Shown here in pieces: positions 29,131-38,264 of a DNA stretch of 64,000 nt (its first letter is position 1; every line of letters starts with the position of its first letter). Below the pieces are notes generated by a model. That model was not told the DNA's origin and searched no databases. It was given only the letters and a program-made list of their open reading frames with translations. Origin of the DNA: Nitrospira sp. (lineage in GTDB: Bacteria > Nitrospirota > Nitrospiria > Nitrospirales > Nitrospiraceae); the NCBI GenBank assembly GCA_024998595.1, contig JACOEK010000001.1, positions 1,023,197 through 1,087,196 of the forward strand, given 5' to 3'. The position numbers were made by a program, and so were the translations under genes.

Positions 29131-29499
29131 TCAGGCGCGCGCGTGGAACTGGTCGATCAATTGTTTCACGTCCGCCGGGTTCAGAAGCGACGAGCCGGCA
29201 GCTTGCGTGCCGCCAATGGCGGCGATCTCCCGAAGGCGCAATTGTGCGCGTTGTTTCGCTTCAGGCTCCGAGAGCGCAGAGGCCTGGCCCTGGGCGAGTT
29301 TATCGAATTCTAGCCGGATATCGCGGAAATCGCGCTGCAGATTTTTCATCATGGAGCAGGGCTCGCAATACCATTTCGGACTTTGGTCAGAGGATGGCGA
29401 CAACCGGTCATAGGTGCGTCCGAAGAAATCTTTGCCCAGCGACAATTTCATCAACGGTGTGCCTGCGGTGTTGCAGGCATTACAGGATCCGGCATCCAT
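29131..29499 (-). CDS. Small double-CxxC protein
   Basis: A 122-residue protein that begins MDAGSCNACNTAG and carries a second pair in WYCEPCSMM. The two pairs probably form a zinc ribbon or a metal site. The C-terminal 70 residues are helical and charged. A longer frame continues 360 bases upstream but crosses the region before alanine dehydrogenase and lacks coding character, so the ATG at 29499 was preferred. First gene of the leftward iron-sulfur cluster. Confidence 0.75.
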   Translation of the reverse strand: MDAGSCNACNTAGTPLMKLSLGKDFFGRTYDRLSPSSDQSPKWYCEPCSMMKNLQRDFRDIRLEFDKLAQGQASALSEPEAKQRAQLRLREIAAIGGTQAAGSSLLNPADVKQLIDQFHARA

Positions 29500-29661
29500 G
29501 CGCGAAGTGCTCCTCTTGAAGAAAAAGAACCAAAGAGATCGAATCTTACCGCACTGGTCTTTCACGTAGCAAGGTGCCGGAGCGGGTCGCGCGTATCCAG
29601 ACGGGTCCGATGTATAATGCGAAGACGAACGGGCGAGCGGTGAGGTGGCGAGGAGGCGCGC

Positions 29662-30765
29662 ATGCTGATCGGAGTTCCGAAAGAGGTAAAGGATTTTGAA
29701 TACCGCGTGAGTGTGACGCCGGACGGCGTGCATCTGTTGCGGCAGCACGGCCATCAGGTGCTGGTGGAGCCCTCGGCCGGACAGGGAAGCGGATTTTCGG
29801 ACGAGGCCTATCGTCATGCCGGCGCTGAGGTCGTCGCCTCGAAAGAAGAGGTCTTCCAACGGGCGGAACTGATTGTGAAAGTGAAGGAGCCTCAGTTATC
29901 CGAATGTGCGTTGTTTCGCCCAGGTCAGGTGCTGTTCACCTATCTGCATCTCGCCTCATTGCCGGACCTGACCAAGGCGTTGATGGCGGCGGAGGTCACG
30001 GCCATTGCCTATGAAACCGTCGAAGCAAGGGACCATAGTCTGCCCATGCTGCGGCCGATGAGTGAGATTGCCGGACGTCTTGCTGTACAGGTCGGAGCTC
30101 ATTATCTGGGCACGGTTCAAGGGGGGAGGGGCGTCCTGTTGGCCGGCGTGCCGGGTGTGTTGCCGGGCCATGTTGTGGTGTTGGGCGCCGGGGTCGTGGG
30201 AACGTCGGCGGTCAGAATTGCCGTCGGATTGGGCGCACAGGTTACGGTGATTAATCTGGATTTGGATCGATTACGCGTGCTTGATGATTTGTACGGAGGA
30301 CGTATTGCCACCTGTGCGGCGACTGAATCGGCCATCGAACGAGCGGTCATGCAGGCCGACTTGGTAATTGGCGCCGTATTGGTACCCGGGGCGCGCGCGC
30401 CACGAGTCATCTCGCGCAGTCTCGTGTCGAAGATGCAGATTGGGTCCGTCATCGTGGACGTCGCCGTCGATCAGGGCGGGTGTTGCGAAACAACCAGGCC
30501 CACGACGCATTCGGATCCTGTCTACACGGTGGACGGGGTCGTGCACTACTGCGTAACCAACATGCCGGGAATTGTCCCGTACACCTCCACTCGAGCATTG
30601 ACCAACGTGACCTTGCCTTACCTTGTCCGGCTCGCATCGGAGGGGGTTGAGAAAGCCATTCGATCGGACGCCGGCCTTGCCAAAGGTGTGAATGTGATGA
30701 ATGGAAAGATTACGTGCCAAGCAGTGGCCGAATCTCACGGCTTGCGTTTTACCCCTCTGTTGTAA
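29662..30765 (+). CDS. ald: Alanine dehydrogenase
   Basis: Ald interconverts L-alanine and pyruvate plus ammonia with NAD. The 367-residue protein shows the N-terminal [18 protein letters not shown], the catalytic Lys in LIVKVKEPQ and His in YLHLAS, the Rossmann motif [22 protein letters not shown], and the C-terminal [16 protein letters not shown]. All hallmarks are present. It is divergent from the iron-sulfur cluster and followed by tRNA-Pro. Confidence 0.96.
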   Translation: MLIGVPKEVKDFEYRVSVTPDGVHLLRQHGHQVLVEPSAGQGSGFSDEAYRHAGAEVVASKEEVFQRAELIVKVKEPQLSECALFRPGQVLFTYLHLASLPDLTKALMAAEVTAIAYETVEARDHSLPMLRPMSEIAGRLAVQVGAHYLGTVQGGRGVLLAGVPGVLPGHVVVLGAGVVGTSAVRIAVGLGAQVTVINLDLDRLRVLDDLYGGRIATCAATESAIERAVMQADLVIGAVLVPGARAPRVISRSLVSKMQIGSVIVDVAVDQGGCCETTRPTTHSDPVYTVDGVVHYCVTNMPGIVPYTSTRALTNVTLPYLVRLASEGVEKAIRSDAGLAKGVNVMNGKITCQAVAESHGLRFTPLL

Positions 30766-30799
30766 GACAATCCGGCTTCCGTTTTCGGATCCGCCCGGT

Positions 30800-30878
<79 letters not shown>

Positions 30879-31160
30879 CAACACTCCCTTGTTCCGCAAC
30901 CTTCTTTTCGACGGCGGCGGGATCAACCTCGCACCAGCTAGTCTCGATTATCCAGCCCGGTTATAGGTATTGCGCCACGCGTAGCTCTTCTGTCCCTATT
31001 CAGCACGTGTGATCACGATGGCTTTCGCCTGCAACCCGGCTCAATCGGGAGCCTTACATCTTGCCGGGGGCTTCCATCATCCGGGTACCTCCTCTCTCCA
31101 CGGTCCGCACTCGGATCAGGCCCTCATGGTTTGTTACGTACCTGCCGATAAGGTAGTCGT

Positions 31161-31283
31161 ATGAGTGTGAGACCGCAGCGTAAAGATGCAAATCTCGTGA
31201 CGACCTGTAGGCGCTGTGAGAGTATTCGGTGTAAGGCGGGGGAATCGCTCTGCGCCGACAAGCTGGCATTGAGGAAGTTGTGA
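31161..31283 (+). CDS. Possible 40-residue cysteine-rich protein
   Basis: An ATG frame with a well-placed AAGG seven bases upstream encodes MSVRPQRKDANLVTT, followed by CRRCESIRC and a further Cys in GESLCADK, ending 4 bp before the acylphosphatase start. The four cysteines suggest a small zinc-binding peptide. No family recognised. The 284 bases upstream, after tRNA-Pro, hold no gene I can support. Confidence 0.5.
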   Translation: MSVRPQRKDANLVTTCRRCESIRCKAGESLCADKLALRKL

Positions 31284-31287
31284 CACG

Positions 31288-31575
31288 ATGACGGATATCG
31301 GCGAATCGGTGCGCGCACGAATTGTGGTGAGTGGCCGTGTGCAGGGAGTGGGCTACCGGGCCTTCACCTGCCGCATGGCGGCTGCGCGTGGGCTGACCGG
31401 CGGAGTGGAAAATCTCGATAGCGGTCAGGTGGCGGTGGATGTGGAAGGTGGACGAGCTGTGCTTGAGGAATTCCTGGCAGATCTCAAAAAGGGGCCGGTC
31501 GGGGCGCGGGTGACCCAGGTACAGGTGGAATGGGGCAACGCCACGGGCCGGTATCACGATTTTACGATCCGGTAG
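31288..31575 (+). CDS. acyP: Acylphosphatase
   Basis: A 95-residue enzyme hydrolysing carboxyl-phosphate bonds. The catalytic Arg is in [18 protein letters not shown] and the catalytic Asn in [17 protein letters not shown]; both are intact. Length is standard. It starts 4 bp after the small cysteine-rich frame and ends 14 bp before the sigma factor gene. Confidence 0.95.
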   Translation: MTDIGESVRARIVVSGRVQGVGYRAFTCRMAAARGLTGGVENLDSGQVAVDVEGGRAVLEEFLADLKKGPVGARVTQVQVEWGNATGRYHDFTIR

Positions 31576-31589
31576 TAGGTGACGACGTT

Positions 31590-32588
31590 ATGGCTCGACG
31601 TGCAACCGTACGACAGGATACCGAGGAAACGACGCCGGTCTCAACCCGCCGTCCGCGTGCGGCGCGCGCGGAAGAGGATGAGGATGCGGAGTCGCAAGGC
31701 CACTCCGAATCGGAGGACTCCGGCGGAGAAACCCGCCAAGCGGAATCCGGGCGTGCGGAAGGGCTCGATACCATCAAGAGTTACCTGCGCGAAGTCCGCA
31801 AGTCGACCCTGTTGAACTTCAAACAAGAACAATCGCTGGGCAAGCGAGTGATGGCCGGCGATGAAGCGGCTCGACAGGAGATGATCGAAGCGAATCTCCG
31901 GCTGGTCATCAGTATCGGAAAGCGATACATGAATCGCGGATTCCCTTTTGCCGACATCGTCGAAGAAGGCAATCTCGGCCTGATCAAGGCCGTGGAGAAG
32001 TTCAATTACAAGCGAGGATTCCGCTTCAGCACCTATGCGTCCTGGTGGATTCGTCAGTATATCGAGCGAGCCATTATCAACCAGGGCAAACTCGTCCGGT
32101 TGCCGGTGCATGTGGTCGAACGGTTGAACCGGTACCTCTGCAAGGTTGAGCAATTGGTCCATGAACTCGGCCGGGAACCGCGGGCCGAGGAAGTCGCGGC
32201 CAAGTTGAAAACCAGTGAGGCGGAGGTAGACGATCTGAAGCAGCTGGTTCGCACCACCTGTTCGCTCGACAGCCCGATCAGCGACCGGCAGGACACCTTC
32301 CTGCGGGACGTGATCGAAGATCCGCTCTGTCTCACGCCTGCGGACACGACCGAAGGGGTGATGCGCCGGGCCGAACTTATGGCCTGGGTCAATGAGTTGC
32401 CCGAAAAGGAGCGGACGGTGATTTTGGCACGGTTTGGACTTGACGGCGCCGAGTCGCGGACGTTAGAAGAGATCGGCCATGAGATGGGGCTGACTCGCGA
32501 ACGAGTCCGCCAAATCGAAACCGCTGCGCTTGCAAGGCTTCGCGGGATCATTGAACGGAAAACTATGAAGCGGGCGGACCTTTTATGA
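31590..32588 (+). CDS. RNA polymerase sigma factor, RpoD/RpoS family (group 2)
   Basis: A 332-residue sigma-70 protein lacking region 1.1. The first 55 residues are acidic and low in complexity. Region 1.2 ([10 protein letters not shown]), region 2 ([17 protein letters not shown] and [19 protein letters not shown]) and region 4.2 ([21 protein letters not shown]) are all present. Its length and the missing region 1.1 make it RpoS-like rather than the primary sigma, though that assignment is inference. The start was set at 31590 because a longer frame overlaps acyP. Confidence 0.92.
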   Translation: MARRATVRQDTEETTPVSTRRPRAARAEEDEDAESQGHSESEDSGGETRQAESGRAEGLDTIKSYLREVRKSTLLNFKQEQSLGKRVMAGDEAARQEMIEANLRLVISIGKRYMNRGFPFADIVEEGNLGLIKAVEKFNYKRGFRFSTYASWWIRQYIERAIINQGKLVRLPVHVVERLNRYLCKVEQLVHELGREPRAEEVAAKLKTSEAEVDDLKQLVRTTCSLDSPISDRQDTFLRDVIEDPLCLTPADTTEGVMRRAELMAWVNELPEKERTVILARFGLDGAESRTLEEIGHEMGLTRERVRQIETAALARLRGIIERKTMKRADLL

Positions 32589-32606
32589 GAACCTCCCGAT
32601 TCGATC

Positions 32607-33128
32607 ATGCCCATGAACTACAAATCCCTCATCCGAGAAGTTCCCGACTTTCCTAAGCCCGGCATCCTGTTCTACGACATCACCACGCTCCTCAAAGATC
32701 CGCAAGCCTTTCGCGCCATCGCCGATGAGCTGGCAGCCCGTTATGAAGGCCAGCGCATTGCGAAGGTCATCGGGATCGAGTCGCGAGGGTTTATCCTCGG
32801 CGGCACGCTGGCTGCCAGGCTTGGCGCCGGATTCGTACCCGTGCGAAAGCCGGGGAAATTGCCGGCTGACATTTATGAGGTCGAATACAATCTGGAATAC
32901 GGTTCCAGCGTGCTGGCGATTCATCGGGACGCCGTATCGGCCGGGGAGCGAGTGCTGATTGTGGACGATCTGTTGGCCACAGGCGGCACGGCGGCGGCCA
33001 CCGTCGATTTGGTCGGTCAACTTGGCGGAGAGATTGCGGGTTTAGACTTTCTCATCGAGTTGAAAAGCCTGAAAGGGCGTGACCGCCTGACCGGGTACAA
33101 TGTGCACTCCATGATCGTCTATCCGTAG
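32607..33128 (+). CDS. apt: Adenine phosphoribosyltransferase
   Basis: Apt salvages adenine to AMP. The 173-residue protein has the family start [19 protein letters not shown] and the PRPP-binding loop [17 protein letters not shown]. The segment [12 protein letters not shown] is also typical. It starts 18 bp after the sigma factor gene and is probably cotranscribed. Confidence 0.96.
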   Translation: MPMNYKSLIREVPDFPKPGILFYDITTLLKDPQAFRAIADELAARYEGQRIAKVIGIESRGFILGGTLAARLGAGFVPVRKPGKLPADIYEVEYNLEYGSSVLAIHRDAVSAGERVLIVDDLLATGGTAAATVDLVGQLGGEIAGLDFLIELKSLKGRDRLTGYNVHSMIVYP

Positions 33129-33146
33129 TCCCCAAGATCTTGGGGA
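33129..33146. terminator. Palindromic hairpin directly after apt
   Basis: An 18-nt perfect palindrome (TCCCCAAGA and its complement) begins at the base after the apt stop. It can form a 7-bp stem with a 4-nt loop. No T-run follows. Confidence 0.5.
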
Positions 33147-33155
33147 GCCGGGTAC

Positions 33156-33184
33156 TTGTCAAACGATCTATAGCGTGATATACC
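33156..33184 (+). promoter_or_regulatory. Sigma-70-like promoter of the DksA-type gene
   Basis: TTGTCA (33156-33161) and TATACC (33179-33184) are separated by an ideal 17 bases, 48 bp before the start codon. Confidence 0.55.
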
Positions 33185-33232
33185 AGCCAAACTTTTTCGC
33201 CTTGCACTCATTACGAAAGGGTATGAGCCTCT

Positions 33233-33808
33233 ATGGCGACGAAAGTCCACGCGAAGAAAAAAACACCAACGACGAAAGCAAAAGCCGCCGTTCCTGAAAA
33301 GCCCGTGAAAAAAGAGCGACCGGCTCCTGTCTCAACTATGACTCAAAAAGACGAAGATAGCGTGGCCGCGCGCGTTGTGGCCGCGCTCACGCTCAAGGAA
33401 ACGCCGAAAGAAAAAGAAGAACGTCAGCGCCGGCGGGAAGTCCTGCAGCGGATGCTGCTCGGCAAGCGCCAGGAGATCATGCGCGAGATTGAGGGCAATC
33501 TCGGCCAATCGTTGACGGAAGATCAGCAGCGCCGGTTGGAATCGGCCCGCGACGTGGGCGATCAAGCCCTCATGGATCTGGATCGCGAGCTCGGCATCTC
33601 CCTGATGGAAATGCGGAATCGGAAGCGTCAGGCGATTGATGAGGCGTTGACGCGGCTCAGCGAGGGGACCTACGGTATTTGCGCGGAATGCGGCATCGAG
33701 GTCAGTGAAAAGCGCTTGGAGGCGGTGCCGTTCGCCAAGCTGTGTGTTCAATGCCAGTCTCGCCAGGAACTCCTCGAGAAGATTGAGAAGGAAGAGGATC
33801 GAGACTAG
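33233..33808 (+). CDS. TraR/DksA-type zinc finger protein
   Basis: A 191-residue protein. A Lys-rich, low-complexity N-terminus (about residues 1-60) precedes a coiled coil and a C4 zinc finger (CAECGIEVSEKRLEAVPFAKLC then VQC). DksA-type proteins bind the RNA polymerase secondary channel and act with ppGpp. The long basic N-terminus is unlike Escherichia coli DksA and resembles the histone-like tails seen in some Nitrospirota and deltaproteobacterial homologues. Confidence 0.9.
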   Translation: MATKVHAKKKTPTTKAKAAVPEKPVKKERPAPVSTMTQKDEDSVAARVVAALTLKETPKEKEERQRRREVLQRMLLGKRQEIMREIEGNLGQSLTEDQQRRLESARDVGDQALMDLDRELGISLMEMRNRKRQAIDEALTRLSEGTYGICAECGIEVSEKRLEAVPFAKLCVQCQSRQELLEKIEKEEDRD

Positions 33809-33835
33809 CCTTCGGGGTTGGTCTCCTTCCGTTTC

Positions 33836-33853
33836 CTCCGCATGTGTGCGGAG
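33836..33853 (+). terminator. Hairpin after the DksA-type gene
   Basis: A perfect 7-bp stem (CTCCGCA / TGCGGAG) with a 4-nt loop lies 28 bp after the stop. It has no T-run. Confidence 0.4.
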
Positions 33854-33929
33854 TACGTCTAGGTGATAAGCCGGCCGCGCTCTCTCCTGTGACCGGCATC
33901 GTGAGTCTGCCTCATTCTTCCCTGTGTCT

Positions 33930-34628
33930 ATGACTCCTCTCCATCCGAAGGCGGTGGTCTTGTTGAGCGGTGGACTGGATTCCACCGTGACGGCTGCGAT
34001 TGCCCAGCAGGATGGATATCACATTCACTGCGTGACGGTATCCTACGGGCAGCGCCACCATGTGGAGGTCGAACGAGCCCGAACTGTCGCTGAGGCGTTG
34101 GGGGCTGCCGGCCACGTCGTCGTCACGGTAGATCTGCGGGCCATCGGTGGGTCGGCTCTTACAGCCGACGTGGAGGTGCCGAAGGATCGCACGCAAGAGG
34201 AACGCGCGGGAGAGATCCCTGTCACCTACGTTCCAGCCCGCAACACCATTTTCCTCTCACTGGCCCTGGCCTATGCGGAGACGGTCCATGCCTCAGCCAT
34301 TTACTTCGGGGCAAACGTACTGGACTATTCGGGCTACCCGGATTGCCGGCCGGAGTTTATTCACGCGTTTGAGACCGTGGCCCGGCTTGGAACCAAGATG
34401 GGGGCGGAGGGGCAGGCGGTTGAGGTCCGTGCACCATTGCTGATGCTTTCTAAAGCGGACATCGTGCGGCGAGGGAAAGCACTCAACATTCCATTCGAGC
34501 TGACGCATAGTTGTTACGATCCCACGGTCGAGGGGGTCGCTTGCGGCCGGTGCGATAGTTGCCGGATTCGACGGGAAGGTTTTCGCCTGGCGGGAGTTGT
34601 GGATCCGGTCCCCTATGCGATACTCTAA
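33930..34628 (+). CDS. queC: 7-cyano-7-deazaguanine synthase
   Basis: QueC makes preQ0 from 7-carboxy-7-deazaguanine in queuosine synthesis. The protein has the PP-loop ATPase motif VVLLSGGLDSTVTAA and the zinc site ELTHSCYDP plus CGRCDSCRIR. Start set at ATG 33930; a GTG two codons earlier is possible. No other queuosine gene is visible in the window. It is followed by two co-directional genes. Confidence 0.95.
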   Translation: MTPLHPKAVVLLSGGLDSTVTAAIAQQDGYHIHCVTVSYGQRHHVEVERARTVAEALGAAGHVVVTVDLRAIGGSALTADVEVPKDRTQEERAGEIPVTYVPARNTIFLSLALAYAETVHASAIYFGANVLDYSGYPDCRPEFIHAFETVARLGTKMGAEGQAVEVRAPLLMLSKADIVRRGKALNIPFELTHSCYDPTVEGVACGRCDSCRIRREGFRLAGVVDPVPYAIL

Positions 34629-34672
34629 CGAACGGTTGGCGCAGTCGCACACGAGTCAGGAGAGATGGGTCC

Positions 34673-34849
34673 ATGACGCCTGAAGAATTTTTCATGTACT
34701 TGATCATCGGCTTGGTAGTCCTTGCACCCATTGGAGCGCGGCTTTATCGGCGGTTGACCTTGAATCGCACCACGCAGCAGTTGCGCGAGCAATTGAATCA
34801 ATCACAGTCCAATCAGCCGACGCAGGCTCCGCCGGAGCGACCGCGATGA
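34673..34849 (+). CDS. Small membrane protein
   Basis: A 58-residue protein with one N-terminal membrane helix (FFMYLIIGLVVLAPIGARLY) and a Gln/Pro-rich tail. The start has CAGGAGAG about eight bases upstream, and its TGA overlaps the next ATG as ATGA, so it is coupled to the cytochrome gene. Function unknown; it could anchor or assist the cytochrome. Confidence 0.7.
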   Translation: MTPEEFFMYLIIGLVVLAPIGARLYRRLTLNRTTQQLREQLNQSQSNQPTQAPPERPR

Positions 34850-35268
34850 GTCGGAACATGTCCACACAGACGCAGATGAAAGCCTGGGTAGTGAGGGTCG
34901 GACTCGCCATCGTTGTGGCAGTCCTGCCTGCCTGCGAATCGAACGCCACCAATCAGGATGCGTCAAAACCTGCCGGAGGAACGACACCGGCCGATGTCCA
35001 GGCGGGCGAGGCGAAGTTCAGCGCCAATTGTGCCGCCTGTCACGGCGTCCGCGCGGTTGGAACTAAGCAGGGCCCTCCGCTGGTCCACAAGATTTATGAA
35101 CCGAACCATCATGCCGACATGGCATTTCAACGTGCGGCTGAAAACGGCGTCCGGGCCCACCATTGGGAATTCGGCAATATGCCGAAGATCGAAGGGGTGT
35201 CGTCGGCCGACGTGGAGCAGATCATTCGATATGTGCGCTGGCTCCAGCGCGAGGCGGGAATTTACTAG
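34846..35268 (+). CDS. Cytochrome c lipoprotein
   Basis: A 140-residue class I c-type cytochrome. It has a lipoprotein signal with lipobox VLPAC near residue 30, haem-binding CAACH, and a probable axial Met in FGNMPKIEG. It should be anchored in the membrane facing the periplasm and act as a small electron carrier. Coupled by ATGA overlap to the small membrane protein upstream. Confidence 0.9.
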   Translation: MSRNMSTQTQMKAWVVRVGLAIVVAVLPACESNATNQDASKPAGGTTPADVQAGEAKFSANCAACHGVRAVGTKQGPPLVHKIYEPNHHADMAFQRAAENGVRAHHWEFGNMPKIEGVSSADVEQIIRYVRWLQREAGIY

Positions 35269-35340
35269 CCGATTCGCTTCCCCTTCGTTTCCCTTGAGCT
35301 CTTCTCCCTTCCCTGTCTTTACGTCAGTCTCAAGCCACGT

Positions 35341-35370
35341 TTGACAACTCCCGCGTGCGGTTCGTAAGGT
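35341..35370 (+). promoter_or_regulatory. Candidate sigma-70 promoter of the SPFH gene
   Basis: A perfect TTGACA (35341-35346) is followed after 18 bases by TAAGGT, 80 bp before the start codon at 35451. Confidence 0.5.
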
Positions 35371-35450
35371 AATCGCATGACAAAACGTGGCCGTGACTGC
35401 CTCAACAAGGGAGTTCGGCTCGTTGGTCAGACCTTTCACAGGAGGAACCT

Positions 35451-36278
35451 ATGAGACAGGGAGCCTGGTCCGTGCTGGGGATGGTGGGAGTCATGCTGGT
35501 CACCTCAGGCTGCGTGGCGATCGAAGCCGGTCACGAGGGCGTCATGGTGGAACAGCCGTTTTTCTTCGGCCATGGCGGGGTTGATCCGGCGCCGACCAAG
35601 ACCGGCCGCGTGTGGGTTGCGCCTACGACCAAGGTCATCGAAGTCGATGTCCGGCCGTTGCAGTATTCGGAACATTTCGACATCATCTCTGCAGAAAACG
35701 CTCCGGTGTCCTTCGATGCCTTCTTGATTGCCAACGTCGTCGAAGGGCGGACCCCGGAACTGATCGGCCGATATGGCACGACCTGGTATCAAAATAATGT
35801 GAAGGAAGCGTTTCGCACCTTTGTCCGGGAAGAGGTGCAACGGTACCCGCTCTTTCAGTTGACCACCGATCCGACGACCAGAACGAAGCTGCAGGATGCC
35901 ATTGCCCGAGAGGTTCAGAACAAGCTGATCGATAAACAGAACATGCCGATTCGTCTCAATCGCGTGGTCGTCGGCAGCATTCTTCCGCCAAAGGGCGTGG
36001 TCGAGCAGACGACCCAAACCATCGTTCAGGAACAGCGGAAGATCACGATGGTCGAGTTCCAAAAGGCCGAAGAGGCGAGGGAAAAGGCTGAGAAGCAGCG
36101 CGGCATCGCCGACCGCGCCTATCGGGAATCGTTGGGATTGACCGCGCCCGAATTTGTCGATCTCCGCCGTATCGAAGTGCAGAAGGAAATCGTCCAGCAT
36201 TCGCCGTCGGCGCTGACCGTCATCATGGGATTGGAACGAGTCGGCATCAATATGCCGTCGACCGGCGCCGATCGCTAA
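35451..36278 (+). CDS. SPFH/prohibitin-domain lipoprotein
   Basis: A 275-residue protein with a lipobox (LVTSGC near residue 23) instead of the usual N-terminal helix. The SPFH core runs from about residue 30 (AGHEGVMVEQPFF) to 190, followed by a coiled coil (VEFQKAEEAREKAEKQRGIADRAYRESLGL). Prohibitin-like proteins form oligomeric membrane scaffolds. Anchoring by lipid puts the scaffold outside the inner membrane, which is unusual. It has a strong AGGAGGAACCT ribosome-binding site and stands alone. Confidence 0.85.
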   Translation: MRQGAWSVLGMVGVMLVTSGCVAIEAGHEGVMVEQPFFFGHGGVDPAPTKTGRVWVAPTTKVIEVDVRPLQYSEHFDIISAENAPVSFDAFLIANVVEGRTPELIGRYGTTWYQNNVKEAFRTFVREEVQRYPLFQLTTDPTTRTKLQDAIAREVQNKLIDKQNMPIRLNRVVVGSILPPKGVVEQTTQTIVQEQRKITMVEFQKAEEAREKAEKQRGIADRAYRESLGLTAPEFVDLRRIEVQKEIVQHSPSALTVIMGLERVGINMPSTGADR

Positions 36279-36316
36279 CGAGACGCGTGGCGGCTGACTC
36301 AGGGTTGTGGAGGAAC

Positions 36317-36362
36317 GGGGGGCAGAACCGGCAGAGATCCGGGTTTGCCTCCCGCCTATTTT
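36317..36362 (+). terminator. Terminator after the SPFH gene
   Basis: An imperfect stem (GGGGGGCA/TGCCTCCC extended by AACC/GGGTT with one bulge) is followed six bases later by TTTT, 38 bp after the stop. Confidence 0.6.
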
Positions 36363-36367
36363 GAGGG

Positions 36368-37102
36368 CTACTTCACGACCCACACACGGAAGGTTTTCGC
36401 ATTCAGCGGTTTCGGGATTTTGAGCGTCCCCACCTCACCGGGATTCATCACGTCATCACCCGTCGCCGTTTTTCTGGCCGGGTGCCGGCTGCTTCGAACC
36501 AGAATGCCCTGTTCGTCGTAAAAATCCACCATCACATCGGCTGATTCCCGCAATCCTCCTTGATAGGCTGTGCCGAGCCAATCGAGACGCTTGAGCGCCT
36601 GATAAGTGACCACAAGCGTCCCGTCGGCCTCCTCATGCGCGGCGAGAATTTTGAGCGCCCGATTCTGATCGAGCGCCTGCTCCGATCCGCTCGTGGTCTG
36701 AGCGACGAGGACCCGCTCTACGGCGTCCGCCTGGAAGACCGCCTTGATCTTGCAGTACACCGTGCGGCCCTGTTCGCTCTGCTGGAGAATCTGCTGATCG
36801 GTGACATGTTGGGTGGCCAGGGTATGCACGAGTGTATGGAACAGTTTCGAATCGACAATCGAGGCCGTGTGTTCACGCACTGCCGCCGAGGTACTGATGG
36901 CCTGATGCAGCGCTTCCATACAGGCATGCTGCTTGGCCTCCGACGCCGTCTCCGGCTGATGATAGGCGTAACGGTAATCCCCGGTGATGTCGACGCGGGA
37001 GTGATCAGATGCGGCGTAGGCCGGGATGGAGATAGCCAGGCACTGAACGGCGACCGCGAAGAGTGCGCCGCTTCGGGACATCGACAGCAGCGGGGTCATA
37101 GG
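36368..37102 (-). CDS. Exported protein of unknown function
   Basis: A 244-residue protein with a signal peptide ending at PAYAASD. The ATG at 37102 was chosen because GGGAGG lies six bases upstream; a longer frame is open. The mature half begins with DITGDYRYAYH and helical segments, and the C-terminal third is beta-rich with LKIPKPLNAKTFRVWVV. It resembles proteins with an LPP20-like start, but I cannot name the family with confidence. Confidence 0.7.
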   Translation of the reverse strand, partial: PMTPLLSMSRSGALFAVAVQCLAISIPAYAASDHSRVDITGDYRYAYHQPETASEAKQHACMEALHQAISTSAAVREHTASIVDSKLFHTLVHTLATQHVTDQQILQQSEQGRTVYCKIKAVFQADAVERVLVAQTTSGSEQALDQNRALKILAAHEEADGTLVVTYQALKRLDWLGTAYQGGLRESADVMVDFYDEQGILVRSSRHPARKTATGDDVMNPGEVGTLKIPKPLNAKTFRVWVVK

Positions 37103-37154
37103 AGTCCTCCCCTTTCCTGCAGGTTCTCGTGGGTCCGCGCGCGAAGTGTTCACG

Positions 37155-38096
37155 TCAAATCATGCTACCACGCGTTGAGGGCGGCAGCAATGAGGCTGAG
37201 TCCGGAAGCGCCGCCAACGTTTCCACAATAGCCTGGATGGTGAGAGGCGCGTTGCCTTCCGAACGATTGTTGACAAGCACATAGGGGGTGATGCCTTGCG
37301 AAGATGCCGCATCTATCAGCGAGGAGGCCTCCCGGCGCATCTGCGGCTGAGCGGTGACGATGCGATTGTAGGGGGCATACCGCTCCACGGCGTCGGCGTA
37401 GGGGAGGCCGAGCGGAGTGAGGAGACGCATCACGGCAAAAGGGGCGGTGAAGCGCTCGTTGAGGAGACGATGCTGAGCGAGAAGCGGCGGCATTCCGGTC
37501 CAGTGGTTGTACGTGTGCGCGACCTGGTGTGCGAGAAGAATCTCCCGATAACGGGGGCTCAGTACGGCAGGATTTCGAATCTCCACGGCATAAGGAAACC
37601 CGGGGGGGAGGGCGGCCAGAAAACGATCCAGGGCATTGAGGAAGGTGTGGGGGTCCATTCCGGTTCGCTGAAATTCAAAGATGAAGGGGCCGATTCGTCC
37701 GGGAAGAGCCTCGCGAAATGGCTCCAGGATCATCTCTCGGAAGAGACTGCTATCGAGAAACCGGGGGTTGGATTTACCGGCCTTGGCGCCATATCGGGGG
37801 AGATCGGCATAGGCGGGAACCGTCAGCTCTTCCCACACCTTCGAGCAAAAGTGGAAATCGGCCGGAACCTGGCTGCCATAGTGTGCGAGTTGGGCAACAC
37901 TTGCCGGCCGGTAGAAGGAATGGTCGATGCCCACGGTGCGAAAGAGCGGCGCTCCGCCGGGAGCATATGCGGCGTATTCGGCGAGACTATCCTTGGAGAA
38001 ACGGCTGGCCGGATAGGGCCGATGATAAATCTGATCGCGCCATCCCTCATAGGCCCAGGAACTGGTGCCGAAACGAACAAGTGACCGATTGCTCAT
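37155..38096 (-). CDS. DUF72 domain protein
   Basis: A 313-residue TIM-barrel-like DUF72 protein. The family start VRFGTSSWAYEGWRDQIYH is followed by FYRPASVAQLAHYGSQVPADF and an EIRNP strand (YAVEIRNPAVLSP). The function of DUF72 is not established. The start was placed at MSNRSL (38096) because the family begins there; an extra 49 residues upstream look non-coding. It is divergent from the second malQ. Confidence 0.9.
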   Translation of the reverse strand: MSNRSLVRFGTSSWAYEGWRDQIYHRPYPASRFSKDSLAEYAAYAPGGAPLFRTVGIDHSFYRPASVAQLAHYGSQVPADFHFCSKVWEELTVPAYADLPRYGAKAGKSNPRFLDSSLFREMILEPFREALPGRIGPFIFEFQRTGMDPHTFLNALDRFLAALPPGFPYAVEIRNPAVLSPRYREILLAHQVAHTYNHWTGMPPLLAQHRLLNERFTAPFAVMRLLTPLGLPYADAVERYAPYNRIVTAQPQMRREASSLIDAASSQGITPYVLVNNRSEGNAPLTIQAIVETLAALPDSASLLPPSTRGSMI

Positions 38097-38264
38097 CGAA
38101 CACATCGCTTGGGTGGACGGCTCGCTGCAGCGCGTCGCAGTGGTCGAGAGATATAGGGGGCGGGCAGAACGATCTCCATGCGGGGATTGTATCGCAACCA
38201 TGCGGAAAAACGTAGGATGCCTTGACTTGAGAGAGGTCTTCACTCACACTCGGGCACGACACTT

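Noticed and set aside
33836..33929. PreQ1 riboswitch before queC
   Set aside because: The region has a simple 7-bp hairpin but no pseudoknot-forming A-rich tail or preQ1 aptamer core that I can recognise.
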